Source of the DNA: Sesamum alatum
Taxonomy: Eukaryota > Streptophyta > Magnoliopsida > Lamiales > Pedaliaceae
Direction of reading: 5' to 3'
NCBI GenBank assembly: GCA_034509735.1
Contig: JACGWO010000006.1
Location: forward strand, 37,131,141-37,195,140
Length of the DNA stretch: 64,000 nucleotides
This document shows positions 10,467-22,755 of this stretch, piece after piece; positions within the stretch are counted from its first letter, which is position 1; every line of letters starts with the position of its first letter. The position numbers were made by a program, and so were the translations under genes. The notes below the pieces were generated by a model, which was not told where the DNA came from, searched no databases, and saw nothing but the letters and a program-made list of their open reading frames with translations.

Positions 10467-13346
10467 ATGGCTTCTACTCATTTAAGTGAAAACGGAGATT
10501 GCTATGATAGTGCTCATGTTGAGAAGTTACTTCCACCAGACCATGATGACATTGGAGAGTCCGAGGTCTCCCACAAAATTCTATCAGATTCCTATGGTGA
10601 AATTGACAGATTCGGAGAGCCAGAGATCCCGCCGCGAATTGGAAATGAATACCAAGTTGAACTTCCTGCGCTTATTGGTGAGTTTGGTTATATGTCACAC
10701 TCAAGGAAGTCGGGAGATGCAGAATCTAGAGCTCATACCCTTCAGAATTTCCTCATTGGATTGCCTATACCACTGGCATGGATCAGTGGTCTCAAACGTG
10801 ACACATTGGCATCTCACGGTAGCTCGATAACCAGTTCAGATTTCATGCTTTCAGATTCTAAAAATGTCACTGAGACAGAAACTTCTTTTAGTGAGATTGA
10901 GCCTTCACGTGATGCATGTAAGCCTATGGAGGAGTTGCAGAATTTATCAACTGCAGATAAAGTAAGCAAGTGCAGTGCTGCAGGCTATCTTTTGGTCCCT
11001 GGAGTATTTGATGAATATTGGAGTGCAGCTGAAAAGGATAGCTTCCTTCTGGGCTTATACATTTTCGAGAAAAATTTTATCGAGGTTAGGCGATTTGTTG
11101 GAACAAAAGATATGGGCGCTCTACTTTCATTCTACTATGGACAGTTTTATGGTACACAAGAATATCGTAGATGGTCAGAGTGCCGAAAGATGAAGAACAA
11201 GAAAGTTATTTATGGTCAGAGGATATTTTCTGGAGCGAGGCAGCAGGAACTACTATCTCGGATACTCCCGAGAGTGTCAGAAGAATGTCGAAATGCTGTA
11301 TTGGAGGTACTCATGGTTTATATCTGCTTATGGTTTCAAGAAACTGTGTTTCTTGAGTGAAAGAATTACACACAGCAGCAGGGAATCATGCTATTATTAA
11401 CAGAAAACATTATCTTTGTTTTGTGGGTTAATTATGGAAATGAAGTTGGATGCTTTATTAAGTGCATTCTTTTAAGGTTTTTTTAAGTCACTCAAGTAGT
11501 TAGAGCTATGATCTGCTAGGTAGCCTATTATTTATCGGCATTTCTGATTTCTCTATCTTCTTAGAAATTCTGTAAAATTTGCGGTTTGATTCTTTGCTAG
11601 GTATCTAAGACATTTGGGGAAGAGAAAATGTCATTAGCAGACTATGTTTCTTCGTTGAAGGCCATGGTTGGGATGAACATTCTTGTAGACGCTGTTGGCA
11701 TCGGCAAAGGAAAACAAGACCTCACGGGAATGGCCTTGGAACCTTCAAGGTCCAATCAAGTGATACCTGTGCGCCCGGAGATACCCACAGGAAAGGCATG
11801 CTCCTTTCTTACCACCACTGAAATTATTAAATTCTTAAGTGGAGATTACCGTTTAAGCAAAGCCCGATCAAATGATTTGTTCTGGGAAGCAGTTTGGCCA
11901 CGTCTGCTGGCAAGAGGTTGGCATTCAGAGCAGCCTAAAGATCAGGGGTATGTTGCTGGTTCCAAGCATTGCTTGGTTTTCCTTATGCCTGGTGTTAAGA
12001 AATTCTCCAGAAGGAAACTGGTAAAAGGAGATCACTATTTTGACTCCGTTACTGACGTCTTGAGCAAAGTTGCGCAAGAGCCTGCACTGATTGAGCTTGA
12101 TGCGGAAGAAGATCATGATAGCAAGAAGAAAGAAGAGTACGAAAGGAGCAGGGAAAGAAAGCCGGAACAAGATGATAATGATCTGCCTACAAGGCAGCAG
12201 CATTGTTATTTGCAACCTAGGACTCCTAATCGCAGTACTGCCGTCATCAAATTCACTGTGGTAGATACAAGTCTCTCTAACGGCAAAGTAAGAGAATTGA
12301 GAACCGTTCCATCGGAAATTTCAAATGCATTTATTGCTCAAGATCATATTGACGACAGTGATGAGGATACCCCTGGGGAGACCACTGACGAATCTGATAC
12401 TAGCGACACCGTCATGCTTGATGCATCCGCGACGGATAATGTCAGCCTGAAGACGGCTGAATCTGATGACAAACTATTTCCTGGTAAGAAAGACCAAGAT
12501 GTAAGTGTCTCGTATCAAGACACTCGTACTGTTAATCCTGATGAGAGTGCCACATTACTCCCTGATTTGAAGAATAAGAAGGATTTGCAACGGAACAAAC
12601 AATCTAAGAAGGTCACAAAGTCCCTCTTGAGCCGAAAGGTGAAACAAGGCAATGTAGACCATATGGCTCCCATGAATAAACGGCGCAGGATATTAACTGC
12701 TTGTGGTATGGACGAAACAAGTCCTGGCTTGCTTCCTTCCTGGACAGCCCCCATATTGGAAAATGGGATGTCCAGTTGCTCCTCAAGCATACATGAAATT
12801 ACTGAGAATTTATCTTCTCAAGTGGGCTTGTGTCAAGATAAGTTTTCGTCCACCAGCTCGTCTAAAGGTAGTTCTGCTGAGAGCATTGAGAACCATCAAA
12901 CTCAGACATTGATCGACCTGAACTTGCCTCAGGTTTCCCCAGAACCTGAGAATGGTGGCTTCACGACAGAGTCGAATAAAGAGCAAGGCAACACTTCAAA
13001 GAAGCTGGATGACCGTTGTTTACCAAAACCCACAGCCGCTGAGGCAAGATGCGAGCAGCAGCCTGATGTTAATCCCAGGAGACATAGCACAAGGAACCGA
13101 CCTCCAACAACCAGAGCACTGGAAGCCCTAGCAGATGGATATTTAACTGTAAACCGGAAGCGGAAAGTGAACCGACCTTCTCAGCATGCCCGTATTGTGA
13201 TAGGGCCTAATGAGTCGACCAACAGTTCTGTGGATTCCCATATGGAAGAAGCTGAAAATGGGGTGTGTGAAAGAGGCAATTGCAATATCTTCGTGAAAGC
13301 ACAAGTCCCACCAGAGGCAAACGATGAATCAGTTTCAGGACAATGA
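10467..13346 (+). CDS. Plant ELM2-like/SANT domain protein (AT2G47820-type, arginine-glutamate repeat family)
   Basis: Two coding exons, 10467-11306 and 11601-13346, give 861 aa. The intron is GT...TTTGCTAG and phase 0. Residues about 50-65 (EPEIPPRIGNEYQVELPALI) resemble an ELM2-like motif. Residues about 176-245 form a SANT/Myb-like domain (PGVFDEYWSAAEKDSFLLGL, then VRRFVGTKDMGALLSFYYGQ). Exon 2 starts with a conserved plant-specific block of about 150 aa (TEIIKFLSGDYRLSK, FWEAVWPRLLARGWHSEQP). The rest is acidic, Ser-rich and disordered with basic clusters (NKRRR, RKRKVNRP) that could be nuclear localisation signals. A short LIDLNLP motif, an EAR-type repression motif (LxLxL-like), is near residue 770. 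Proteins of this group are presumed nuclear chromatin or transcription co-regulators; the exact function is unknown to me. Confidence 0.85.
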
Positions 13347-14317
13347 GTTGGTAATATGAGCAGACAAATTCTAAAGCTGTGGGAAATGAAGTTCATATGA
13401 AACAAGTGAATTGTGCCGATTGTTCTAACACACCACTCATTGTCTTGGTTCGTTATTCGGAACATTGAACAAGTGGTTGATGTCTGAGCTGCCATCGGAC
13501 AATGCAATGTGTTAACAGTTAATATGGTCCAGACAGAAACTGAAATCAGAATAGTTTAAGATGAGCTGCCTGCAGCTGATGTTTGTAACTACCAGAAATA
13601 GAGACAGAAGAAAAACATTTCTTTGCATGGCTCATGGCAACAGTATTCTGCGGAGTTGGCTAGATCATTTTACAGATACAAAAGAATATTATAGAGGAGA
13701 AGAAAATAAAAGCTCTCTTTTTATAGCTTCTGTAAATTTGTTAACAAAGTTTTCTTCTGTTGTTGGTATCAACTTCAAACGTTCTTAACTTTTCTTTCCA
13801 TTTTTCTCTTTGGGGCCGAGTTCTATGTAAGGATTTCATGTTTAACTCCCTCAAAATTTTGTCTTTTCTTTGCATGTTTTTCTTGAAATTTGCCTTTTTT
13901 AAGCATAGGTGGTGTGGATGCTTTTCACAGTAGATCTTTGCACTATTTTGCGTAGATTGTTATCTAGTTACTCATTTAGCTTTGTTCTTTGTAAGTACTT
14001 GACATCTACATTACCATAGTATATATTGAGGAATTGGAAATATTGACCAACAAATATGAACCTTGTTATTACATTAGTCTAAGAATTACAAAATTGAATT
14101 TAGATGTCTCATCAGAGAACCTAAATCTCAACGAATTTGCTGCTTTTCTGGCTATAACTATGCGTATATATTAATGCTAGCTAGTTCAAAACATAGATAG
14201 CTCACTGCCTCGTTACGACGGGAGCAATTGAAGACACGGTGGACCTAAATTGCTATGATAGAAAAGAATGAAGGGTTGAACAAACGGATCACAAAAGGCA
14301 AAAAACCCAAAAAAATT
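13347..14317. other. Intergenic between convergent genes (3' UTRs)
   Basis: This stretch holds the 3' UTR of the SANT gene, with an AATAAA signal candidate at 13705-13710, and on the opposite strand the 3' UTR of the carrier gene ending somewhere below 14318. No other gene or repeat is seen. Confidence 0.55.
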
Positions 14318-17300
14318 TCAAGTCAATGACGACTCTAACCAATCCGATGTAAATTCATAAGCAACAAATGTTACAGCACCAGCTGGTGCAGCTTTCACAA
14401 TGGACGGAACAATTCCCTTGTAAAGACCGGCCCAGCCCTCAGCATGTAGAATTCGTCGTAGGGCATCGTGCATGTTTCTGTAAGCATGTTGCTCCACTCG
14501 AGCCCCATATCTTGGATCGCGTTGCAGCCCCTCAACCTACATGTAAATTCCTTAAGTAGCCTGCCATTGGCTGAAAAGAAGTCGACTATGGAAACCAACG
14601 TTTTAACATATTTCTTTTTGGTCATGTGCACGAAATTCACCTCTTATTTGGATACAAATTTAGACCGTTGGAGCCAGAAATATACCTGAAACCTCTTCTT
14701 CACCACGTCGAGTGGATGACAAACAGCTTTAGCACACGTTCCAGCGGCTAATCCACAGAGGAAAAGCTGGAAGCTTGAGAGGGCATCCTCAGCTGGGGTA
14801 GCATAATGAGATCTGTGTTGATTCCAAGCCTAGAAGAGTGAGAAACCAAATCAAATCGAATCCAGAAGAAATGTTTCAAGTTTCCTGGAGGAGAAAACGT
14901 CCAACAGCAGGTTCATTCAAGCAAGAAACTGAGAACATACAAATCAACATATCGTGTCTATATAAATAGTTGTCAGGCCATACTGATAATTAATGGGGTA
15001 ATATCAAGACTAAACATTTTGTTTATGACAGTTTGAGGTAGTGCAACTGGCAACAGTATGGTCATAACGAAATTTCCCCGTGTATCAGTTTGATACTGGT
15101 TCCCTAATGAGCAAGGATGCTAAGAAACAAAACTGTGCCATCAGTTTGCACAGGGATGTGCTTCTATATACTGAAACCCAAGGATATACAAATTCTTTGG
15201 TGTCTAAAGAAAACTGAGCATTTACAGAAAATTAGAAACTAAAAGCCTATTTCTAATTAAGGTGAGGAGAGGAAAAAGGAGTGTCAATGTGTGTGTGTGA
15301 GAAAGAGAGAGAGAGATTCACCAGTGTCCAACGTTTGAATGTGTCATAGGTTCCAAATTGCAATCCAGCATAAGGAACTATCTCAACCAGTGTAGGTGTC
15401 AATCCAGCATACAGCCCTCGAACACCACGGGTTTCAAGTATGTCAACAAATGCGGACCTCATATTTGGATAAACCTAACCACAAAACATAACACCCTCAT
15501 TCATAAATTCTTCATTCTTATGCATCACAGATAAAAGAATAATGTAGAAATCACATGTAGTATGTGTTAGATGTCAAAATTCCAAGAAAATGACCCAAAT
15601 ACCTTAGGCTCCCCTTGTGAAGCTAAAATCGTCCTGAGAAGATCAAATGGATATGATCCAACTGTGGCAGCGCATCCTGCTAATGCTCCACTAGCGTAAG
15701 AAAGATATGGACTTATATTTATATGATCCTCTGCACACAGAGCACAATAAGGGGACAAAATACCATAAAAAGGGACAATGAAATCTAAAACAGTAAGATA
15801 ATAAAAATAGTAAATATTCATTAGAAGATGCAGTTTGCATATTTGAAAGTCAGACTAGATCAAAAGGACTTCAGTATGATAATAGACAGTAATAATTAAA
15901 AATCCCGAACCAAAGCATGCTACATGGACAATTAACCAAGAATGCCCATATTTTCACTGAGATTGAAGCAATGTTACTAAACATTCAAAACTAATATAGT
16001 ATATTTCGAACTTATTTACTGATAAGAAAGAAGAAAACAAATTTACATTTTGACATACATAAATAAATTGTCTAGGAACAGAAACATTCTGGCAAACCTG
16101 ACTTGGAAGAACCAGAAGCTAATGTCTTCAATTTGTGCAAAACTGTAAATTGTATTGCTGTATATGGCATAACCATAAGTAAGGCTGGGACATTACCCCT
16201 CCAAAATCCCTATTACAGAAAAACAAAACAAAGCAAAAAGATCAGGCAACAGCCAAAGTGAAATTGAGCAGAACATCCGCATCACAAATTACAATATGTC
16301 ATGATGGGGAAATCAAGCAAGACACATGTAGCTCCAGGTACAGCTAATAAAAAGTACTTGCCGTATGCCATGCAAAATTCTAATTGCTCCTTAAAATACA
16401 ATAAATGGCGCACTACTAGTACTTTAACTCTTAATAAAAACTCAAAACTTCTCAATAACAATTGCCTTCATTCTTCCTTTCTCTATCAACCCATGGTAAC
16501 ACTAACACTCCCATCTTTACGTTCTACAACCCTCGACATCCACAACAAACCACAGACCACAAGCAGCACTGGTTGGCATGTCGTAGCTCTAATGCTACAC
16601 TCACCACTGTGGAACCACAACAGATGTCTATGTCTTCTCAAACCCAACATGAAGACAGCTGACTAGGGCCATCCGCAGAAACCCCCTTCACTTCCTAAAT
16701 TGACAAAAGACATATTAACCAACCATGTTTGTGCACATTTTGATTTATCCTACATGGAGGCTGCACATATACACAATGAGAATGTAGGAGAAGAAATTTC
16801 AAGCATATTAATCAGAAAACGTTGATGCCCTCTATAATTGGCAAATAGACAGTAGAATTTTAATCTCCTTCCCATCATATTAAACTGAAACATAATCAAA
16901 CAATTCGTAATTCGTAAATAACTAATACCGGTAAGCCTTCCTCCCTAAATATGTCCTTGGTTGCTTGCAGCATACCAGTATATTTTGCTGGACCATAGAT
17001 ATGTCTTCGAAGCAAAGCCCACTGCGTAGTGGGTTCCAGTTGAACCTGCAATATGACAACAACGTCAGATACATCGACAACCTTTCAACAGAACATGTGC
17101 ACTAATTGAAAATCTCTTAACACCACAGGCAAGTAATATACCAGTTAAACACGTAAGAAGAATAGCATCATTAAAACAATCAAACCAGTATCAATCTAAC
17201 CAGGAATACAAAAGATAATTGTAATAAAACGTCCAACAGAAGAAATTGGCAGAAATTAACACCATATCCAATCAAAAAAATACAAGTTACAGAAACGAAC

Positions 17301-17442
17301 AATATGTGAAGTGAAAAACTTTAACCTGAAACCGGATTTTAATCACATCAAGTGGCGACGTCACGGTTCTTGAGATAGCACCAGAAATCGCACCAGCAGA
17401 CGCATCAATCAGAGCCCTCTTTAGCTGCCCCGGCTCCTCCAT
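14318..17442 (-). CDS. TPC: Mitochondrial thiamine diphosphate carrier
   Basis: Seven coding exons on the minus strand: 17442-17326, 17045-16929, 16209-16098, 15730-15603, 15474-15322, 14829-14686 and 14536-14318, all GT-AG, giving 329 aa. Length and exon joins agree with the plant family (AT3G21390/AT5G48970 type). Three mitochondrial-carrier repeats each carry the PX[DE]XX[KR] signature: [11 protein letters not shown] (~29-39), [16 protein letters not shown], and [11 protein letters not shown]. Other marks are [20 protein letters not shown] and [15 protein letters not shown]. The protein should span the inner mitochondrial membrane six times and exchange cytosolic thiamine diphosphate, needed by mitochondrial 2-oxo acid dehydrogenases. 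The start [20 protein letters not shown] is the first ATG of exon 1 and matches the family start. No lesions are seen. Substrate is inferred from the family, not provable here. Confidence 0.93.
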
Positions 17443-17870
17443 TCCTCCTCCTCCAATACACGCACTTCAAAAACCTGCAACAACAACCGATTCCCAAAAC
17501 TAAGCCCACTTTTTTTAGCATCCCAATTTGCCCCCAAAAGTCCCGAGAAGCCAATATCGTCACCGCCCACCCACAACCAAGAAAAAGAAAAACAAAAATA
17601 CCATAAAATACACCGCAATTTGTCACCTTTACTGTAAAAACATACAAATATCACCCTAAATCGTGCAAAAAAATATCCTCCCAAAAAGAAAACAACAATT
17701 TTGGAAAATAGGGATTTGATGGAAAGAATCGCAAAAACATAGAAACAGCATAAAAAAAGAGCAATTAAAAGATCAAAACCGATCCATAAAGGACGAAGAA
17801 CAGAATAGAAACCTGCGAAGAATGGAGAAGGAGAGGAAGGAGACATGGAAATTCCTCTCCGGGTAAAAAA
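17443..17870 (-). other. 5' leader of the carrier gene with probable 5' UTR intron
   Basis: On the minus strand a donor GCAG|GTTTCT at 17813/17812 and an acceptor TTGTTGCAG|GTTTTT at 17475/17474 would remove about 338 bases from the leader. The latter half is T-rich as expected for a plant intron (minus strand). Positions are inferred from splice motifs only. Confidence 0.45.
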
Positions 17871-18124
17871 AGTTTGCTATTCCGATTCCAATTTGTATGC
17901 GCAAAATATATAACTTATTAAGCGCACTTTGTACCGTGTTTGGAGGAGTTCTGTCTACGGGAGTCCGGAGAGGAGAGGAAGAGAATTTTTTAACTATTTT
18001 CTAATAATTAAAATTATTTAAATATATATATTTTTTAAAAATAGAAAAAGAAAAAGTTCACGGGCCAATTTTGTAATTATTTTATTACCATAAAAGTATG
18101 TTAATAATAGTAGCATGTCCACAT

Positions 18125-18269
18125 TCTTTGATCAAGAATTAACTAATTTGTTTGGAGCTAGAGGTCCACGTTTTTTCGTGTTTACACTATATTCATCCAC
18201 GTTGCACAAAGTTTTTATTTTTTTGCTTATGTTTATCTTTATTATCTTTGATCAAGAATTAACTAATTT
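18125..18269 (+). repeat. 25-bp perfect direct repeat at 120-bp spacing
   Basis: TCTTTGATCAAGAATTAACT plus AATTT occurs at 18125-18149 and 18245-18269. The sequence between does not look like a full tandem unit, so this may be the remnant of a local duplication or insertion footprint. Confidence 0.6.
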
Positions 18270-18397
18270 TGTCGAAATATTCACAATAAAGATTCTTTGG
18301 AAATCTAAGTCGGTTCGGGTACAAATTTGAATAAGGGTTAAAATCTGGCACGTTTTTTGACTTGGGAGGCTGTTGGACGTAAAAACTGTTTCAAATC

Positions 18398-18880
18398 CAT
18401 TAATGCATTCTGAAATTCGATTATAAATAATTCATTGAAAAGAAATATATAACAAATGCATTTGAGTTTATCATGGCATGATATAGCCCATGATAGGCCA
18501 AGGCATTAAATGACTCTTCAAATAGGAATATCCAATGATGCACTTGAGTTCATCGCGTCGTAACATAGCCTATGATCGGGCACCAAATATTGGGATTCTA
18601 AAAGTGGCTCTCGTGCATGTAGCGCTTTGTCCTGCCTAGCACTTAGTTCCCGACCTCTGCTTAGTGATCGACTTTGATATCATTCTTCACGCTTGGCGAG
18701 TTGTTGAACACGAGAATTGCCTTTAAACTTACCGAATGGATCCTGAAATTCGACTATAAATAACTCGCCAAAAAGAGATATTCAATGAATGCATTTGAGT
18801 TCTTTTAACCAATGCTTATATAATATTTAAGTAATGAAATGTTAGTAAAATTTTTGTCAAAAAAAAAAAAAAAAAAAGAA
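18398..18880 (+). repeat. Degenerate dispersed repeat units with poly-A end
   Basis: The motif CTGAAATTCGA(T/C)TATAAATAA followed by A(A/G)AGA-rich sequence and ATGCATTTGAGTT occurs at 18409-18470 and 18751-18800; a partial ATGCACTTGAGTTCATCG lies between. An A19-type tract near 18861-18880 closes the block, suggesting a retroposed copy (LINE or SINE 3' end). Class unresolved. Confidence 0.4.
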
Positions 18881-20093
18881 AGCAAGGTATGGCCAAAGAC
18901 TTTGGTGTTTAAGTTACTTTTGGGGGTAAAGTGCGAGATTGATAAAACTTGAGGGGGTGAAGTGCTATATTTCCTTAATTTGCCCTTCGATCACATTGAA
19001 TAGTAATGGTTGGTAAGTAGGCTCCCCTTGCTTTGGAGGACTACTAAAAAATGTTGGAGCAACTTGGAAAAGTCAATAAATATGGAACACTTGAAAAGGT
19101 ATAATTGAAGCAAAGATTATTGTTTATATTTAAAATTGGATCATATTTGAATTAATTGAAAATTTTGAATCCAAAATACCAAACGAAATATTATTATTAA
19201 GGGAGTCAGCTTAAAATATTATTTAGATCAACATTATACATTTATATATATATATATATATGTGTGTGTGTGCAGATGTTAGGAACTTATTCGATCAAAA
19301 TCTTACCAATATTAACTATTTTCATTTATTCATCAAATTCAATAAACTTTTTCAAAAAATACCTGATTTTAAGTACAATGATTGGTGTTGATTTCAACGT
19401 CTCATAAAAGGAAAAAAAAAATAAAAAAATGGGCGTAATTGGTTTTTGAAGCTAGAGATTGATATGGTGTTGAAAATATTCCTCCACTTACCAAAGATTT
19501 AGGATATTTAACTCGCTTATAATTTATATCATGTTGTAATGAGAATGTCAAGATTCTTTAGTTGAAAAGCATATGAAAACTCAGGGGATCATCAATGATT
19601 AAAAAGATTCGCAGCATATGGTCCATGCTCATGGTTGGGTCAGGTCGGGTCGGATGATACCCAAAAAAGTGGAAATTTTTACCTTTAATACGGGAATAAG
19701 GTTAAATCACATTATTACCTTCTGAAAATTAATTTACTTGTAAATATATTATTATTAAAATAATAAATTATAATTATACCATTTATTTGTTCTGTTTTAC
19801 ACGAAACTCTATTAATAGGGTTTCAACGAATTTTATATTTGATATTTCAAAAAATGCTATTCACAGATTTTTAATGATAAATTGATCAGAGTAAAATGTT
19901 GATTGGGTCAGTGATATTTCACGAACTTCAAAGGAAGTAATTATATTCTTTTTATTTAATAAATATATATTTATAATTATATTAAATTTTAAGAAGTATT
20001 TGATGAATGATCCCTATCAAAATATGAAAAAAAAATTGAAATGGGTTACCACCCCTAGAAATTAAAAGGTAAATAGAGTAGATGGGATGAAAA

Positions 20094-20388
20094 ATCCCAA
20101 TTTTTGTCTCAAATGTTAGAGTTTTTTTTCAATCTTATCGATTTCAATTATTACGATTTTCTCATATTATATCTCATAAATTGAAAATTTTCTTAATGTT
20201 AATCCTCGCGTGTATTTTTCGTCCTATAATTACCAAAAATTCTAACGGCTCTATTAATTATTGAACGAAAATATATATGACGACTAACATTGAGAAAATT
20301 TTCAACTTATGAAATATAATATCAGAAAATTATGACAAATGATATGAGAAAATTATGACAAATGGGGTTAAATTGATTGGGATGGGAT
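20094..20388. repeat. Inverted-repeat element, ~295 bp
   Basis: TAAATTGAAAATTTTCTTAA on the left arm mirrors TTGAGAAAATTTTCAACTTA on the right, with the match extending about 85 bp outwards. The right arm carries a 19-20 bp internal duplication (ATGAGAAAATTATGACAAA). Looks like a MITE; no target duplication was identified. Confidence 0.55.
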
Positions 20389-21047
20389 GTTTCTTTGAAA
20401 TTCCAGTTGGAAGTAATGAGAAAGAGAGTTTAGTTGCAAATATCAAATAGGCTTTGGAATTGGAATTTGGCAATCATTTCTTAGCAATTAAAAAATAAAG
20501 AGAGTACAATTTTACAACCTTAACCAACCATGGATGGTCCACAAACAACACACCCCCTCAATCTTCAACGCCTCGTATCCATTTATTCAACTAGATTATT
20601 GATTATTACAAACATATTTATACTTATTTTTTCCAAAATTCCATTACGTGAAGTCATGAAGTGTCAAAATATTTATAATTTTGTTCGGAAAGACATCTCA
20701 CTAGGAGTAGGAATCTTAAAAATTCTAAATTTTATACTGACTTCTCTTATTTGCCCAAAAATAAAAAATAAATCAACTTCTCGTATTGCGCTCTGATAAT
20801 ATGTTAAGTGTTTTTGTCACTAATTAGCTATAACCAACATTTTATAAATATAGTAGTTGAGAGATGTTTTTAATTCTCTTATCTAAAATCTAGTATTCTT
20901 AATATATATATATTTTATACTATTTATTAGGAGTAAGAATCCTAAAACAAGTTGGGAATGTGTTGGTTGACAAAAATACGTTTAAATATATTTATTTTTA
21001 AGTCAAAATTTTGTATTACTCAAACTTAAGTTAACAAGTGGAAAAAA

Positions 21048-21300
21048 TTAACGGGGAAGTAACAGAGACCCCATAAACAGAGTTGTTAGCGTTCTTGCCA
21101 AGAGGTGGGCTATTGTATTCTCAGTTCTACGAACCAAGGAGAATGTATAGCTAACAAAAGAGAGTCCCAAATGTTTGATATCCCGAGTGACAACACCAAC
21201 ATCCGAGCAGTCCGACAGGGGTGAGAACAATTTATAGTAGAGGTTAGAGCAATCCCCTGCCAGGATGATCCTCGCCAACCAGACAAATGGGTGAAAGAGA
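21048..21300 (-). pseudogene. Fragment of a retroelement-derived RNase H-like domain
   Basis: About 76 codons on the minus strand resemble the C-terminal RNase H-like (RVT_3-type) domain of plant LINEs and their degenerate relatives: RIILAGDCSNLYY (normally with Glu before GDC), then VVTRDIKHL, and FSLVRRTENTIAHLLAR, the usual VPREANxVAHxLAR-like ending. The usual catalytic acidic residue before GDCS is replaced by Ala and no reverse transcriptase is attached. It is therefore an inactive fragment, presumably left by an old non-LTR element. Confidence 0.6.
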
Positions 21301-21786
21301 TGGCCAAATATATTTATTCAGTTAATCACTTAATTCAGTTAATAATTTTCTATTCATGCATATAAAATATTAATTTTATCAATAAAAATTTAATTCAAAA
21401 ATATATTATGCACGTGCATTGAGTATGCTCCGACTATTAGCCCACGTAATTTAACAATAATAATGAGAAGAGAACCATAGGCGTTAACCATGGTTAACAT
21501 GTAATTACGAATAAGCCCTTGGAGGAAGCCACCAAGTAGGGCTACAAAACGTGTTAATGTTGACTTGAAGAATTGTTAACACGTCACTGCCGTTTATATT
21601 TATTTATTTATTGCTTCCACTGTTGTATGTATCTCCTCTCCCTTGCAATCTCCGCTTTCTCTCTCTAAAACTCTTCATCTTCTCTCTCTATAACTCCGCA
21701 CACACTTCTTCTATACATACACCCACGCGATTCAATCCGTTCCGCCGTTTCTGTCGCTTGTTTTTCTTCGATTTGAGATCGAAAAA

Positions 21787-22755
21787 ATGGAGTATCGTAC
21801 GCTGGAAATCACTCTTCAGTATGCCAGGGATCTGAACAAAGTCAACTTCATCACGAAGATGGATGTTTACGCCGTCGTCTCGATCTCCGGTGGGGATAAG
21901 AAGTCCAAGCAGAAGACCAAGACGCCGGTGGATCACGACGGAGACGATAACCCCACGTGGAATTTTCCTATGAAATTCACGGTGGATGAGGCGGCGCTCC
22001 AGATGAACCGCCTTACCCTCGATTTCAAGCTTATCTGCGAGCGGACTCTGGGAGACAAAGACGTTGGCGAGGTTAACGTGCCCATCAAGGAACTTCTTGA
22101 TTCTACGGGGAAGCGCGGCGCAGACGGCAAGCAGTTCGTGAGCTATCAAGTCAGGAAACCCAGCGGAAAACCCAAAGGCCAGCTCACTTTTTCGTATCAA
22201 TTCAGCGAGAAAACCGTCGGCGCCTCTGCAGGTCCTCCATACGGATCGGCGATGCCGTTGGCGCCGCCATCCGGGAAGGCTGATACGGAGCCCGTCACAG
22301 CGTACCCGGCTGGACCCAGTTTAGCTTATCCACCCCCCGGAGCCTACCCGCCGCCGGCTCCATACCCTGCAGCCGAGGGAGGTTCACATTACCCCCCTCC
22401 AGCGCCGTACCCTAAGGCGGAGGGAAGTGGACATTATCCACCTCCAGCGCCGTACACTAAGGCGGAGGGAAGCGGACATTACCCACCACCGGGAGGATAC
22501 CCACCAACCGGGGGTGCGTATCCTCCTCCACCGCCAGGGGGATACGGGTACCCGCCTCCTCCTCCACCGGGGTACGGGTATCCGCCGCAGCCGGGATACG
22601 GTTACCCGCCGCAGCCACCGGTGCAGCAACCGGCAAAGAAGAACAAGTTTGGAATGGGATTAGGAGCTGGACTGCTTGGAGGTGCCATTGGTGGACTACT
22701 GGTTGGAGATATGATTTCAGATGCTGCTGATTTCGACGGTGGATTTGATTTTTGA
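21787..22755 (+). CDS. SRC2: C2-domain protein SRC2-like
   Basis: An intronless 322-aa protein. Residues 1 to ~135 form a C2 domain (LEITLQYARDLNKVNFITKM, DVYAVVSI, then NPTWNFPMKFTV and LGDKDVGEVNVPIKELLD). Residues ~145-285 are a Pro/Tyr/Gly-rich low-complexity region with YPPPAPYP and GYGYPP repeats. Residues ~286-322 are a Lys-rich turn and a Gly-rich hydrophobic segment (MGLGAGLLGGAIGGLLVGDM) ending in an acidic tail. This order is that of SRC2 (soybean SRC2, Arabidopsis AT1G09070), a cold-responsive protein reported to traffic from ER to vacuole and to enhance RbohF activity in a Ca2+-dependent way. The leader (21650-21780) is CT-rich. The gene looks intact. Confidence 0.92.
   Translation: MEYRTLEITLQYARDLNKVNFITKMDVYAVVSISGGDKKSKQKTKTPVDHDGDDNPTWNFPMKFTVDEAALQMNRLTLDFKLICERTLGDKDVGEVNVPIKELLDSTGKRGADGKQFVSYQVRKPSGKPKGQLTFSYQFSEKTVGASAGPPYGSAMPLAPPSGKADTEPVTAYPAGPSLAYPPPGAYPPPAPYPAAEGGSHYPPPAPYPKAEGSGHYPPPAPYTKAEGSGHYPPPGGYPPTGGAYPPPPPGGYGYPPPPPPGYGYPPQPGYGYPPQPPVQQPAKKNKFGMGLGAGLLGGAIGGLLVGDMISDAADFDGGFDF
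22345..22479 (+). repeat. Three 45-bp coding tandem repeats in SRC2
   Basis: Three in-frame 15-residue units start at 22345, 22390 and 22435 (YPPPAPYPAAEGGSH, then two with KAEGSGH). They show unequal-crossover or slippage expansion of the low-complexity linker; copy number is likely variable between alleles. Confidence 0.85.

Larger units (their letters stand above)
17880..21047. other. Intergenic, AT-rich, decayed repeats
   Basis: No gene is supported. Contents: a 25-bp duplicated word at 18125 and 18245, degenerate repeat units at 18398-18490 and 18730-18805 followed by a poly-A run at about 18862 that could be a retroposon tail, a (TA)n(GT)n tract near 19240-19272, and an inverted repeat at 20094-20388. 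Confidence 0.5.
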
